A stretch of 64,000 nucleotides of DNA from Pseudonocardia abyssalis (GTDB lineage Bacteria > Actinomycetota > Actinomycetes > Mycobacteriales > Pseudonocardiaceae). Of this stretch, positions 17,201 through 24,997 are shown in pieces. Below the pieces are notes generated by a model. The model was not told the origin of the DNA. It ran no database searches and saw only the letters and a program-made list of their open reading frames with translations. Location of the stretch: assembly GCF_019263705.2 (NCBI RefSeq), contig NZ_JADQDK010000001.1:682001-746000 (forward strand), given 5' to 3'. The translations under genes were made by a program, and so were the position numbers. Positions within the stretch are counted from its first letter, which is position 1. Each line of letters opens with the position of its first letter.

Positions 17201-17490
17201 GGCAGGTCGATGCGTGGCGCAGGCCGGTTGAACAAGCTGGCGGTCAACTCGATCACGATCGACATGGCCAGCACCAACCACGTTCCGGCCGCGACCACCG
17301 TGAGGAACCCGATCAGCAAGGTGCCGTCGTCGGGCGCCAGGAGCATGTCGACGACCGAGATTCCCGCCGGGAGGCCGCCGTCCAGCAAGGAGCCGCTCAG
17401 CAGCCACAGCGTGATCGGGACGCCGAACAGGATGCCGATGGTGGCCGCAGCCGCGACCACCGCGGCGCCGACCCGGGACAGAGTCCTCAC
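14287..17490 (-). CDS. Membrane-anchored LysM protein with SARP-like winged helix and BTAD domain
   Basis: A 1,067-residue fusion. The N-terminal ~130 residues contain three hydrophobic segments. Two LysM repeats follow (VERRDTLWRIAETSLGDP near 155 and VEPGDTLSGIAGGHLGDP near 222), predicted to bind peptidoglycan outside the membrane. After a proline-rich stretch a further membrane helix lies near 365-390, so the rest should be cytoplasmic. The C-terminus has an OmpR/SARP-type winged helix (about 830-900, EVLVYLSLHPAGVTSAKAV) followed by a bacterial transcriptional activator domain (BTAD, about 900-1050). Proteins of this architecture accompany Tad loci in Actinobacteria. It may couple cell-wall or pilus state to transcription. 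GTG 17490 overlaps the TadG-like stop. The sensor-regulator idea is inference. Confidence 0.85.
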   Translation of the reverse strand: MRTLSRVGAAVVAAAATIGILFGVPITLWLLSGSLLDGGLPAGISVVDMLLAPDDGTLLIGFLTVVAAGTWLVLAMSIVIELTASLFNRPAPRIDLPGFRLGRTIAVALVATMVGAGPAMATPVTSAAGSVLTAATSEPSAADPGRVAGTEPTGPVHTVERRDTLWRIAETSLGDPLRWREIYDLNAGRIQDDGGRLTEASELVVGWRLVLPPDARAIVRVEPGDTLSGIAGGHLGDPSRTDELFAANVAVPQPGGETLADPDLIRPGWTLVLPDRAPSLEPRPNDEGALPDDRAEGASPTGAVPELPELPEPESSQPPELPSTGSPTSNPARPGTTPAEEPTGSAITPGDTGVQGDDPGTALTVTALGVSALVASGVLASLVVRRRRQQRLRPLRHRIAVPADDDGRVERSLPAPHPHDGAARTARLLDLALRSLAHPDRETTDGTPTPVLISARLSSSDIVLTASPETRLPTPFTEVEPDGGVWGLDPDDPLPVPDAEAAGCCAPFPVLVSIATDDDRTLMIDLEQRGVLRIGGDRARCIALLRHLAAELATSSTAEDVEVLLLGLGEELISLNPDRLGAAPDLDTALVEIERRASTTRGALDQWQVETVVEGRLHDLASDSWLPTVLLAAAEPNDGHRARLEALAAEHRRSATAVVVIDTAHADLQVGDDGLLDLPDVTDGPWEVARLTENAGTHLAAILGSTSAPAVPVGAASSAEPWAADMNEDGSLATGDSVPRDPPANGRPEPGGAREVDVEPDLPLPPWSTGSAAESAAARRLAIVDYQDPGLDDDLTAWHDAGPPSKPMIAILGEPSITAPGPTPGTRRTWFAEVLVYLSLHPAGVTSAKAVTDLWPDGRRISPATLRHALYGARKWAGQGLNGDPDAFFVSDMQNDNSYRLRGYQLDWDLFRRLRKRGQARHEAGHPGAITDYEAALNLVRGPVFSSLRPGGYGWLNNHDQRHDLQIPGFIVDAAHELVDIALAAGDTSLARWAAERARMIDIDVAFDRPLTDLMRIAHAEDNRSELELYAAVLLDARGFDVPEELAPDSFAVLNDLLPAGPRRPRP

Positions 17491-17930
17491 GACACGCCTC
17501 CTTCCGGGGGGACCGGGACCAACAGCGCCTCCGCCTCTCCGGTGCTGGTGATCTCGTTGCGGCCGATCAGGCCCAGCAGGACCGTGGCGCGGGTGACGCG
17601 CGCCTCGACCCGGATGCGCAGCGGACCGACCACGGTGACCGTGCCCTCGACGCCGGCGGCGGCAAGATGCGCCTGGGCCGCCGCCACGGCCGCCGCGGGG
17701 TCGACCGTGGTCGTGCCCCGACGCAACTGGTCGATGTCGAGAGCCTGGCCGGCGGCGCGTGCGGCTTCCTCGGCGACCGAGTCGGCGGTCGCGAGTCCCT
17801 GCGCCGCCCGCACGCCGTCGATGCCCAGCCCGATCGCGGCGAGCAGCGCGAGTGTGGCGATCGCCATCGGTGCGCTGACCGCGCCACCTCCGCGTTCCCG
17901 GCCGCCTCGCTCCTGGTGGTTCGTCGTCAT
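17487..17930 (-). CDS. TadG-like pilus assembly protein
   Basis: A 147-residue protein starting at ATG 17930, just after GGGAGAGGGC, which supplies the ribosome site. The N-terminus is basic/glycine-rich followed by a single membrane helix (SAPMAIATLALLAAIGLGIDGVRAAQGL) and a small periplasmic domain. This matches TadG/Rv3654c-like proteins of Flp pilus loci. The conserved Glu five residues into the pseudopilin segment is absent, so it is more TadG-like than TadE-like. It overlaps both neighbours by ATGA/GTGA and belongs to the Tad operon. It probably anchors the pilus in the envelope. Confidence 0.7.
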   Translation of the reverse strand: MTTNHQERGGRERGGGAVSAPMAIATLALLAAIGLGIDGVRAAQGLATADSVAEEAARAAGQALDIDQLRRGTTTVDPAAAVAAAQAHLAAAGVEGTVTVVGPLRIRVEARVTRATVLLGLIGRNEITSTGEAEALLVPVPPEGGVS

Positions 17931-18370
17931 GCCCTCTCCCGCCAACGATCGATCGGGCTGGCTGATGTGGACTCGATGACCCGGGTTGTGCTGGCGCCGG
18001 GCAGGCCGAGGTCGGACCAGTCGACGTCGCATCGCACCGTCGCGGTGACAGAGGCGGGCGTCCCGAGCGGCGCGGCGAAGCCCGCCGTGTCGAGCGTGAT
18101 CCGCAGATCGGCGCAGCGCAGGCCTTGTTCGGCGAGACTGCTCTCCGCCGCCAGGTGAGCTGCGGCGGCGGCCGTGCCCGGCTCCCGGTGCAGTGATGCC
18201 ACCCGAGCGGCGGAGCGCGCCGCGTGGTCGGTGGCCGCCTCTGCGGCCACCAGGCGACCGCCCGCGACGGCGAACGCGATGAGCAGTCCGAGCGCGACGA
18301 CGAGGACGGCCGCTTCGACGGACGGGCTCCCTCCCCGCTCGCCCGAATGTCCTGGAACCGGCGCCCTCAT
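17927..18370 (-). CDS. TadE-family pseudopilin
   Basis: A 147-residue protein with a short basic leader ending GERGGSPS, followed by VEAAVLVVALGLLIAFAVAG. The glutamate at the start of the hydrophobic segment is the hallmark of prepilin-peptidase substrates. The C-terminal domain is small and contains two cysteines (LRCADL, VRCDVDW) that could form a disulfide. TadE-like pseudopilins act in Flp pilus assembly at the membrane. The ATGA overlaps with neighbours put it inside the Tad operon. Confidence 0.75.
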   Translation of the reverse strand: MRAPVPGHSGERGGSPSVEAAVLVVALGLLIAFAVAGGRLVAAEAATDHAARSAARVASLHREPGTAAAAAHLAAESSLAEQGLRCADLRITLDTAGFAAPLGTPASVTATVRCDVDWSDLGLPGASTTRVIESTSASPIDRWRERA

Positions 18371-18777
18371 GGGGTGGCCATCTCCACGCCACCAACCGCC
18401 TCCCGGTTGATCGCGACCGGTACGCCCGGCACCAGGGAAAGAGCCGACCCGGTGACCCGAACGCGCAAGATCCCGCCGCTGTCGTCGAGCGAAGCGGACA
18501 CGACGACGTCGGTGAGGACGGTGCCACCGGCGCGGGCGAGAAATGCCTCCGCGTCGCGCCGGGCGGCAGCGGTGGTTGACTCCGACAGGTAGGCGCGGCC
18601 AGACCGCAGTCCGTCCTGGGCGCCGGTCAGTGCCAGCTGTCCGGCGTAGAAGATCAGCGCGACCTGCACCACCGCGAGGATCAGCATGATCAGGACGATC
18701 CAGAGCAGCGCCATCTCGACGCCGGTGGCGCCACCACGCTCGCCATCGTCGACCTGGTCCGGGCGCAGACCGTCCAT
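18367..18777 (-). CDS. TadE-family pseudopilin
   Basis: A 136-residue TadE-like protein: leader MDGLRPDQVDDGERGGATG, then VEMALLWIVLIMLILAVVQ, with the conserved Glu at the start of the membrane helix. The FYAGQLALTGAQDGLRSGRAY segment after it is typical of TadE domains. The periplasmic part is about 85 residues. It would be cleaved by the prepilin peptidase at 13691. It lies 11 bases downstream of the putative pilin gene and overlaps the next pseudopilin gene by ATGA. Confidence 0.8.
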   Translation of the reverse strand: MDGLRPDQVDDGERGGATGVEMALLWIVLIMLILAVVQVALIFYAGQLALTGAQDGLRSGRAYLSESTTAAARRDAEAFLARAGGTVLTDVVVSASLDDSGGILRVRVTGSALSLVPGVPVAINREAVGGVEMATP

Positions 18778-18788
18778 CGCGGGGGCAC

Positions 18789-18995
18789 CTACTTCAGGGC
18801 GCCGAGCTTGCTCGCGATGAATGCGCCGACCCCGGCGGCGATCGTTCCGGCGATCACCGCGCCGGCACCGATGTGCATGCCTTCGTCGGAGTTGCGGCCG
18901 CCGCCGCGTTCGTCGAGCGGTTCGAGGCGCAGTCGGACCGCCCAGGCGAGGTGGTGGGCACAGATGCGAGTTCGGGTTCTGAGTTCCTGGATCAT
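18789..18995 (-). CDS. Candidate Flp-type pilin, 68 aa
   Basis: A 68-residue protein with a basic N-terminal half ending LDERGGGRNSDEG and a C-terminal hydrophobic segment (AGAVIAGTIAAGVGAFIASK). Size, position between tadC and the TadE-like genes, and leader-plus-helix layout fit the major pilin of a Tad locus. However, the canonical Flp cleavage motif with Glu-Tyr is missing, so processing may differ or the true pilin may lie elsewhere. A ribosome site (AGGAACC) is close to ATG 18995. The role is inferred from context only. Confidence 0.5.
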   Translation of the reverse strand: MIQELRTRTRICAHHLAWAVRLRLEPLDERGGGRNSDEGMHIGAGAVIAGTIAAGVGAFIASKLGALK

Positions 18996-19026
18996 GGCGG
19001 GTTCCTTCCCAGTCGGATTGATGCGT

Positions 19027-19911
19027 TCAGACGCTGGTCAGCAGTGCTGTTCCTGCGGGGAAGAGCACCCAGGCCGCGATGAGGAATACCTGCAGCGCGC
19101 CCGGGGTGCTCATCTGGCCGCTCGCGCGGTTGGCCTCGGTGTGTTCGTCGGCGAGTAGCTCGTCGCGCAGGCTCTCCGCGCGGGCCAGGAGTGTCCCGAC
19201 GACGGCGGCGCCGTCCTGACCGGCGGTGGCGGCGATGGCCGACAGGTCGGTCAGCTCGTCGATGTCGATGCGCTCGCCGAACCTGCGCAACCCGTCCCAC
19301 GGCATGTCGCCGGCACGTTCGGCGAGTTCGAGCTCGTCACGCAGGCGGCGCATCGGCCAGCTCTCGGCCAGCAGCCGTCCCGGCACGGTCAGGGCGGTCG
19401 AGACTCCGGCGCCGCCCCGGCGCAGCAGGCTGACCTGTTGCAAGTAGGCGACGAGTGCCGAGCGGAGCTGGTCGCGGGCATCGTCGGCGCGGTCGCGGAC
19501 GCGGTGGGCATGTCCGGTCCAGCCGACCAGCAGTCCCACGAGGGTGACACCGACGGGCACGACCACGCCTACACCGGTGCCGAGAAGGGTCAGCACCGCG
19601 GCGAGCACCGGCCCGGCCGCGGCCAGGCTCGCTGCAGACCCGGCGGCGGTGACGAGGAAGCGATCCCGGCCCAGCCCGAGCAGCTCCAGATCGGCGGACG
19701 GTACGTCCACCGGTAGCCGGCGCAGCAGCGGCAGCAGGATCCGCCGTCGAGCCCGCTCCTCGCTGTCCGTGGCGTTGGGGCGGTAGCTGCGCTCGTCGAG
19801 CGCGGCGAGCGCGTCGACCAGCACCGGATGCCGGCGGTTGCCCGCGACGAGAGCGAGCGCCAACGCGACGCCCATCAGGCCGCCGCCGACCAGTGCCAGC
19901 ACGCCGTTCAT
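19027..19911 (-). CDS. tadC: TadC-like type II/IV secretion system F protein
   Basis: A 294-residue integral membrane protein with hydrophobic segments at the N-terminus, around residues 95-145 and at the C-terminus (GALQVFLIAAWVLFPAGTALL). The T2SSF domain lies between, with the helix pair GGAGVSTALTVPGRLLAE, then ELAERAGDMPWDGLRRFGER. TadB and TadC form the inner-membrane platform for the Flp pilus and contact the TadA ATPase. ATG 19911 overlaps the upstream tadB stop by ATGA. Assignment as TadC and not TadB follows gene order after tadA-tadB. Confidence 0.8.
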   Translation of the reverse strand: MNGVLALVGGGLMGVALALALVAGNRRHPVLVDALAALDERSYRPNATDSEERARRRILLPLLRRLPVDVPSADLELLGLGRDRFLVTAAGSAASLAAAGPVLAAVLTLLGTGVGVVVPVGVTLVGLLVGWTGHAHRVRDRADDARDQLRSALVAYLQQVSLLRRGGAGVSTALTVPGRLLAESWPMRRLRDELELAERAGDMPWDGLRRFGERIDIDELTDLSAIAATAGQDGAAVVGTLLARAESLRDELLADEHTEANRASGQMSTPGALQVFLIAAWVLFPAGTALLTSV

Positions 19912-20852
19912 GACGCACCCCGCTCGCCGGGCAGTGCAGAGACTCCGAAGAATCTAGGCGCGGTCCGGCCGATGGCCAGCCTGCGCATCCAGACCAGCAA
20001 CAGGCCCGATGCGGACAGCAGTACTGCCATCACCACCTGCCCGACCGGCGTGCCGTACGGCGCGGCGAAGCTCGGTACGACACCCATGAGTACGAGCAGA
20101 GCGGCCTGGATGATCAACAGGATGCGGATCGACTGCCTCGACTCGGCGCGGGCGGCCTCGATGTCGCGACGGGCACGGACGTCGCGCGCGACCCCGTCGG
20201 CGAGCTGGCGCAGAACCCCGGCGATGCCGCCGCTCTGCTGATGCAGGGCCAGCAGCAGGGCAGCTGCGACGACATCGCCGGTCCGGTCGTCTACGGCGTC
20301 GGCGAACTCGCGCAGCGCGGCGGCGTGGTGGCTGCTCTGGCGTCCCGCACCGTCGCGGATGCGGCGAGCGAGCGTGTGTACCGCTGGGGCGATCGGTTCG
20401 TCGACCCGTGGCGCGGTCGTGACGATGGCCTGTGCCAGGCCGATCGCCCCGCCGCCGGTCAGGGTGTCGGCCATGCGCCGACACCAGCCCTCCAACGCTT
20501 CGAGCTTCTCGATCCGCTCGCGCACGACCCGGGTGGATCCCAGCAGCCACGGGAGCCACAGCCCGGCAACGGTCGTTGCCAGCCCCGCCACCGGCCAACC
20601 CGAGAGTGCCCACACGACGACTCCCGCGACGGCGCATGCCAGCGCCCGGCGGCGGCGATCGGCGTGGGGTCGCGCAGGGTCACCGGTGGCGACCCAGGCG
20701 CGATGGAGCCGCCGTGTCCATGGCGACGCGGGTGCCGCGACGGGCCTGCCGTCGCTCGCGCTGCGTCGGCCCCCGACGAGCAGTGCGATTGCCGTGGCGA
20801 CGCAGGCACCCGCGACGCCGGCCGCCAGCTCCGCCGGCGTCACCGGGTCCAC
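19908..20852 (-). CDS. tadB: TadB-like type II/IV secretion system F protein
   Basis: A 314-residue membrane protein with an N-terminal helix (LAAGVAGACVATAIALLVGG), a second pair near residues 70-100, and a C-terminal T2SSF domain. That domain shows the typical LALHQQSGGIAGVLRQLADGVARDVRARRDIEAARAE (written here only as landmark), followed by two membrane helices. It is the platform protein partner of TadC. It overlaps the tadA gene by 13 bases, so translation is coupled to the ATPase. Confidence 0.8.
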   Translation of the reverse strand: MDPVTPAELAAGVAGACVATAIALLVGGRRSASDGRPVAAPASPWTRRLHRAWVATGDPARPHADRRRRALACAVAGVVVWALSGWPVAGLATTVAGLWLPWLLGSTRVVRERIEKLEALEGWCRRMADTLTGGGAIGLAQAIVTTAPRVDEPIAPAVHTLARRIRDGAGRQSSHHAAALREFADAVDDRTGDVVAAALLLALHQQSGGIAGVLRQLADGVARDVRARRDIEAARAESRQSIRILLIIQAALLVLMGVVPSFAAPYGTPVGQVVMAVLLSASGLLLVWMRRLAIGRTAPRFFGVSALPGERGAS

Positions 20853-22237
20853 CCGCCCGACTCGTGAAGGAATCCCAGGTCGATGCCCGCTTCGTCGAAG
20901 GGGCGGCGGTTCTGGGGCAGCAGCTGGAAGACTGCGCGCGGATCACCACCCGGTGCGGGTGCGAACACGCGGTTCATCGCGACCCCACCGCCCTCACCGA
21001 CCGATGTCACCTCCGCGACCTCGGCCACGAACCGTGTCCGCAGCCCCTCCGGGGTGGTCCTGGCGTGGCGCAGGTGGACGACGTAGTCGATGCCCTGAGC
21101 GGCCAACCTCGTTACGAAGGTGTCGGACCACCCCGCCCCGGCGCCTTTCATCGTCGCGGTGACGAGCCGCTCGAACGCCTCGGCCGCCGATCCGGCGTGC
21201 AACGTGCACATCGAGCCGGGCATGCCGGCGTTCATGGCCTCCAGCATGGGCAGCGCCTCGGCGCCCCGTACCTCGCCGACGATCACCCGGGTGACCGACA
21301 TACGCAGTGTCTGGTGCAGCAGACCCGACAGCGTCATCTCACCGGCCGGACGGCCGGTCGCCGGGTCGCGCTCGGTCGACCCGGAACGGCACTCGGCCGC
21401 GTAGAGCAGCGGGTGCTTGTCCGGCAGGCGGTGCAGGTTCAGCTCGAACTCGGTCTCCAGCGTCGCGAATCGCTCGTCCAGAGCGATCTCGCGCGCAAGC
21501 GCCCTGAGCAGGGTCGTCTTCCCGCTCGACGGCATCCCGGTGACCAGGATGCTCTGCCGGGCGTTCACCAGCGCGGCGAGGAAGCGCGCGAGCTGGAGTG
21601 ACACGGTGTCCAGGCGGATCAGGTCGCGCAGCCGGACGTCGACGAGCTTGTGTTTGCGGATCGTCACGACTGGACGGGGGACGACCTCGCGCATCGCGGC
21701 GAGCCGGGACCCGTCCGGCAGCTGCATGTTCAGGCACGGCTGGGCTGGCGAGAACGCGCGCTCCGAGCTGCCGTGATGGGCGGCGATGTGTTGCAGTTGC
21801 TGCACCAGGTCGGCGTCCGTGTCGGCGACGGGTGTGCCCGCCGTGCGGACCGAACCGTCGGACATCCGCAGCACCGGCAGGTCGCACCCGGTGATGTGGA
21901 TGTCCTCCACGCCGGGCACGTCGAGCAGCTCCTGTATCCGGCCCAGGCCCCACAGCGCGTTCTCCACCGCGCGGGCGACGGCGCGTTCCGTCGCGTGGTC
22001 GAGCTGTGGTTCGCCGCTCATCGCGCGCCGTCGTGCCTCGGCGTCGAGCTCTCCCTGGATCCAGGCCAGCAGAAGCTGACGGTGGTCGGCCGGGTCGAGT
22101 ATGCGGCCGTCCAGTTCCTCGGCGAGCCGGGCCAGCACAGCGTCGTGGATCCGCCGGGTCGAGGCCTGGCCCACGACGGACCCGGCCGTATTCCTGGTAC
22201 CAGCGTGCTGAGATTTGCCGTTGAGTTCTTGAGTCAT
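20840..22237 (-). CDS. tadA: TadA/CpaF-family pilus assembly ATPase
   Basis: A 465-residue hexameric secretion ATPase. Walker A TGMPSSGKTT is near residue 235. The aspartate box is replaced by the usual ETEFEL. Walker B is RVIVGEVRGAEAL, and the His-box-like TLHAGSAAEAFERLV follows. The N-terminal ~220 residues are the CpaF-type N-domain (ELLDVPGVEDIHITG). It would power extension of the Flp pilus through TadB/TadC. ATG 22237 overlaps the TadZ-like stop. All motifs are intact. A plasmid-transfer ATPase of the VirB11 type is related, but the tadZ-tadA-tadB-tadC order identifies it as TadA. Confidence 0.9.
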   Translation of the reverse strand: MTQELNGKSQHAGTRNTAGSVVGQASTRRIHDAVLARLAEELDGRILDPADHRQLLLAWIQGELDAEARRRAMSGEPQLDHATERAVARAVENALWGLGRIQELLDVPGVEDIHITGCDLPVLRMSDGSVRTAGTPVADTDADLVQQLQHIAAHHGSSERAFSPAQPCLNMQLPDGSRLAAMREVVPRPVVTIRKHKLVDVRLRDLIRLDTVSLQLARFLAALVNARQSILVTGMPSSGKTTLLRALAREIALDERFATLETEFELNLHRLPDKHPLLYAAECRSGSTERDPATGRPAGEMTLSGLLHQTLRMSVTRVIVGEVRGAEALPMLEAMNAGMPGSMCTLHAGSAAEAFERLVTATMKGAGAGWSDTFVTRLAAQGIDYVVHLRHARTTPEGLRTRFVAEVAEVTSVGEGGGVAMNRVFAPAPGGDPRAVFQLLPQNRRPFDEAGIDLGFLHESGGWTR

Positions 22238-22989
22238 GCCACACCTCGCTGGTCGTCGCCGAACGTCGCGAGCGCCCCCGCGAGCCTGAGGGCTCCGCGC
22301 TGCAGGGGACTGCGGCTGAAGCCGCGTCCCGGTCGATCCCCGTCGCTCCAGACGGCCGCGGCGCGCGGGTCATCGGGCAGCTCGCCCAGCAACGGCAGCC
22401 GGCACGCCTCGGCGATCTCCGCGGCGGGGTAAGGGGCGCCCGCGTCCACGACAAGCACCGATACCCGCGGATCCCCGGGCCGCACGTCGAGTTCCTCCTG
22501 CAACAGCGGGGCGATCCGGGACGCCGCGCGGGTCGCCCGCAGCGAGGAGCCCGTCACCAGGATGATCATGTCGCACGTCCGCAGCAGTGGGGTCACCCCG
22601 TCCGCGACGGCGAACCGTCCGCAGTCCGCGATGACATCGGCCGCCGGCAGTCGCGCCAACGCCGCCCCGATCCGGGACCACGGCAATGTCGACGCCTGCC
22701 CGACGCAGCCAATCCCGGCCAGCACCGGCGGCGAGTATTCGGTAGGCCGATGCACACGCCGATCCAAAGCCACGTCCAGATCGGTCGAACGCAGGTCGAC
22801 GACCGCTTCCATGATCCCGGCGGCGGGAGGCCACTCGCCGCTGCCGAGCCCCGCTCGGACGTCGCCGCCGAACGGGTCCGCCTCCAGCATCAGCGCGGCG
22901 CGCGGCCACTGCGACGCCAAGGCGAGCGCTGATGTCGTGACGCCCGGGCTGCCCTTCGCCGAGACCAGTCCCACGAGCACGTCGCTCAC
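22234..22989 (-). CDS. TadZ/CpaE-like ParA-superfamily ATPase
   Basis: A 251-residue ParA/MinD-type protein. The N-terminus LVSAKGSPGVTTSALALA is a deviant Walker A loop. ALMLEADPFGGDVRAGLG carries the switch aspartate, and DVIADCGRF is the DxxG-like segment. TadZ proteins localise the Tad machinery at the pole. GTG 22989 overlaps the CpaB-like stop and its own stop overlaps tadA. The deviant P-loop (SPGVTT in place of GGVGKTT, lacking the lysine) suggests weak or no ATP hydrolysis, as is common in TadZ. Confidence 0.75.
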   Translation of the reverse strand: MSDVLVGLVSAKGSPGVTTSALALASQWPRAALMLEADPFGGDVRAGLGSGEWPPAAGIMEAVVDLRSTDLDVALDRRVHRPTEYSPPVLAGIGCVGQASTLPWSRIGAALARLPAADVIADCGRFAVADGVTPLLRTCDMIILVTGSSLRATRAASRIAPLLQEELDVRPGDPRVSVLVVDAGAPYPAAEIAEACRLPLLGELPDDPRAAAVWSDGDRPGRGFSRSPLQRGALRLAGALATFGDDQRGVA

Positions 22990-23609
22990 CCCCGCCCCAG
23001 CAACACGATCGCCACGCGGTTGTCGACCGACGCCAGCGCCAGCTCTTCCGCGTCGGCCTGCGGCACGAGGACATCGACGTCGCGGCGGCCGGACACGTCG
23101 ACATCACCTGCCCTGACGACCGTGGCGCGTTTCGGCGGACTCCCGGCACCGGTGATGATCAGAACCTCGTCGCGTGGCGCCAGCGCCGCGGACGGCACCC
23201 GGCCCGCCTCCACCGACAACCCGACGACCGCCTCACCGGGAGCGGGAACGCGGTTCGGCGAGACCGAGTCGGGCGTCAGCGTCTGCCCCGCCCGTAGATC
23301 GGTGGCGGCGAGCTGTCCCAGTACGGTGCCGACGTCGTCCCACGTCACCCAGGTCAGGCCCGAATCGAGCGGTAGCTGGATCTCACGCAGGTCGGAGAGC
23401 TGGACGACGGAGCCGAACGAGAGCGGCCGCGCCATCGCCACCACGCCTTCACGCACCACCGCTCCGCGGTACGCGTAGGCGCCGAGCAGTGCACCGATCA
23501 GGCCCAACGTCACGGCCAGGAGCAGACGCCGTGACGAGCGGCGAGGTCGTAATGGACGTGGGGTCGCCGCTTCAACCCGCTCGGGCGGGCGGGCAACTGT
23601 TGCGGTCAT
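22986..23609 (-). CDS. CpaB/RcpC-like SAF-domain protein
   Basis: A 207-residue protein with one membrane helix (LLLAVTLGLIGALLGAYAY) followed by a SAF domain. The SAF pattern is visible as LSDLREIQLP, then ATDLRAGQTLTPDSV and a second subdomain (RDEVLIITGAGSP). CpaB/RcpC proteins assemble or modify the Flp pilus in the periplasm. ATG 23609 overlaps the upstream stop (ATGA) and its stop overlaps tadZ. The length fits the short actinobacterial SAF proteins. Confidence 0.75.
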   Translation of the reverse strand: MTATVARPPERVEAATPRPLRPRRSSRRLLLAVTLGLIGALLGAYAYRGAVVREGVVAMARPLSFGSVVQLSDLREIQLPLDSGLTWVTWDDVGTVLGQLAATDLRAGQTLTPDSVSPNRVPAPGEAVVGLSVEAGRVPSAALAPRDEVLIITGAGSPPKRATVVRAGDVDVSGRRDVDVLVPQADAEELALASVDNRVAIVLLGRG

Positions 23610-24502
23610 CGTTCGCCTCCGACCAGTACCTGGATCTCTCCGACGCCCAGGGATGTCTCCGCGGACACGCGGACGGTCTCCTCACCGGCCACCGGCAGGC
23701 CGCCGCTCACCCCGGTCCACATCACCGTCCACACACTGGTGGCGATCACCGTCCACCGGCCGGTGCCGCCGGTCCGCTCCGGCAGGGAGCGTTGTTCGTA
23801 GGTGTAGCCGCAGTCGGGCGACGACCCGGCCTGCCCGGTCCACGGCGTCCCTGGGCCCGTGCAGCGCACGTCGGCTCCGGCCGGCCCCATGGACCACTCC
23901 ACCGCCGACAGCCGCCCGGTCGCGGTCACCCGCGCCGCACCGACGGTCGCCGTGGCCGATACCGGACCGGTCGAGGCGACACCGTCTTCGATCCACAGCC
24001 ACACCGGCACCCCGACGTACCCGGGGCCGTCGGCCGAGGTGCGTGGTTCGGGCGGGTCGAGGGTCAACTGCTCGACAGCCCGCTGCGCCAGGACCTGCGC
24101 GATCGTGGCCGGGTCGATTGCCGGCTCGGTGTCGGCTGGTAGCGCGTCGAGGAAGTCGGCGGGGTCTGGTACCTCCTGCCGGACCCAACTGCCGTCGCCG
24201 AACGGCAGAGCCTGCAACCGCGGCCGTTCGGGCTCCGATGACGTACCGGCGTCGTCGTCGGCGATCCCCTCGTCGGTCTCTGGCCGTGTTGAGGCTTCCT
24301 CGCGATCCGGGTTCGACGGCCGCCCCGGCCGACCCGGATCCACGGCGATGACCAGGCATCGCCCGTGGCTGTCGGACACGGCGCATCCAGGCGGCTCGGG
24401 GTCGCCCGCGGTCGTTAGCAACAGCATCGGGAGAACGACGCCCAACCCCGTCGCGGTCAACACGGCTCGTCCAAAGCCGGTTCGGCGCGGTCCACCAGCC
24501 AC
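23606..24502 (-). CDS. Secreted or membrane-anchored hypothetical Tad-locus protein, 298 aa
   Basis: Starts at GTG 24502 (GTG 24463 is an alternative that would just overlap the previous stop). The N-terminus RRTGFGRAVLTATGLGVVLPMLLLTTAG is a signal-peptide or anchor segment. An acidic, proline-rich linker follows, then a domain rich in beta strands with several cysteines and tryptophans (PVWLWIEDG, CGYTYEQRS, WTVMWTGVSGGL). Similar unnamed secreted proteins sit next to SAF-domain and TadZ genes in actinobacterial Tad loci. The function is unknown; a surface component of the pilus apparatus is a reasonable guess. Confidence 0.6.
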   Translation of the reverse strand: MAGGPRRTGFGRAVLTATGLGVVLPMLLLTTAGDPEPPGCAVSDSHGRCLVIAVDPGRPGRPSNPDREEASTRPETDEGIADDDAGTSSEPERPRLQALPFGDGSWVRQEVPDPADFLDALPADTEPAIDPATIAQVLAQRAVEQLTLDPPEPRTSADGPGYVGVPVWLWIEDGVASTGPVSATATVGAARVTATGRLSAVEWSMGPAGADVRCTGPGTPWTGQAGSSPDCGYTYEQRSLPERTGGTGRWTVIATSVWTVMWTGVSGGLPVAGEETVRVSAETSLGVGEIQVLVGGER

Positions 24503-24966
24503 TCGTCGCCGCGCAACACGACCTCGGCGCGGAAGCGGTAGCGCGGCGCCCGGTTGGCCAGGTCGTCAAGAACCTCGCCCGTGGCGTCCGCGATCAGGCG
24601 CGAGTCGCCGAGCTGCACGCAGTCCACGATCTCCACCCGATCGTCCGTCGCGGTACCGACCGTCGGAGAGCGGGTGACGGCCCCTTCGGTGTGAGCGGGG
24701 AAGTCGGCATAGTTGCGAACGTCATCGATGAGGCTGTCCAGCGCGGACCCCGACGCCACTTCTTCCAGCTCCGCCGTCCAGTCGCGCGCGCTCGGCGCCG
24801 AGAAGGCTTCCTGGGAAATGGACCAGTAGCGCTCGTACGACAGCAATGCGTCCTGTGACGGCGTGGCCGGCTGTGTACCGACCGGCGGCGCGGTCGCAGT
24901 GCAGCTTGTCAGCAGCGCCGCCGTGAGCACGGACGACAGCAGCGCGATCCGTTGCGATGTGGTCAC
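24457..24966 (-). CDS. Putative lipoprotein, 169 aa
   Basis: GTG 24966 is preferred because GAGGGG lies just upstream and the product then begins VTTSQRIALLSSVLTAALLTSC, a clean lipoprotein signal with lipobox LTSC. The mature part is a compact domain resembling NTF2-like/ lipoprotein domains (LLSYERYWSISQEAF ... EVVLRGDEWLVDRAEPA), with conserved Trp and a final strand typical of the fold. The 11-bp-phased repeat array (24998-25048) begins 32 bases upstream, so this may be the start of a separately controlled transcript within the Tad operon. Confidence 0.65.
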   Translation of the reverse strand: MTTSQRIALLSSVLTAALLTSCTATAPPVGTQPATPSQDALLSYERYWSISQEAFSAPSARDWTAELEEVASGSALDSLIDDVRNYADFPAHTEGAVTRSPTVGTATDDRVEIVDCVQLGDSRLIADATGEVLDDLANRAPRYRFRAEVVLRGDEWLVDRAEPALDEPC

Positions 24967-24997
24967 GCGACCCCTCGATTCCTGTTCGAGTCGATGC

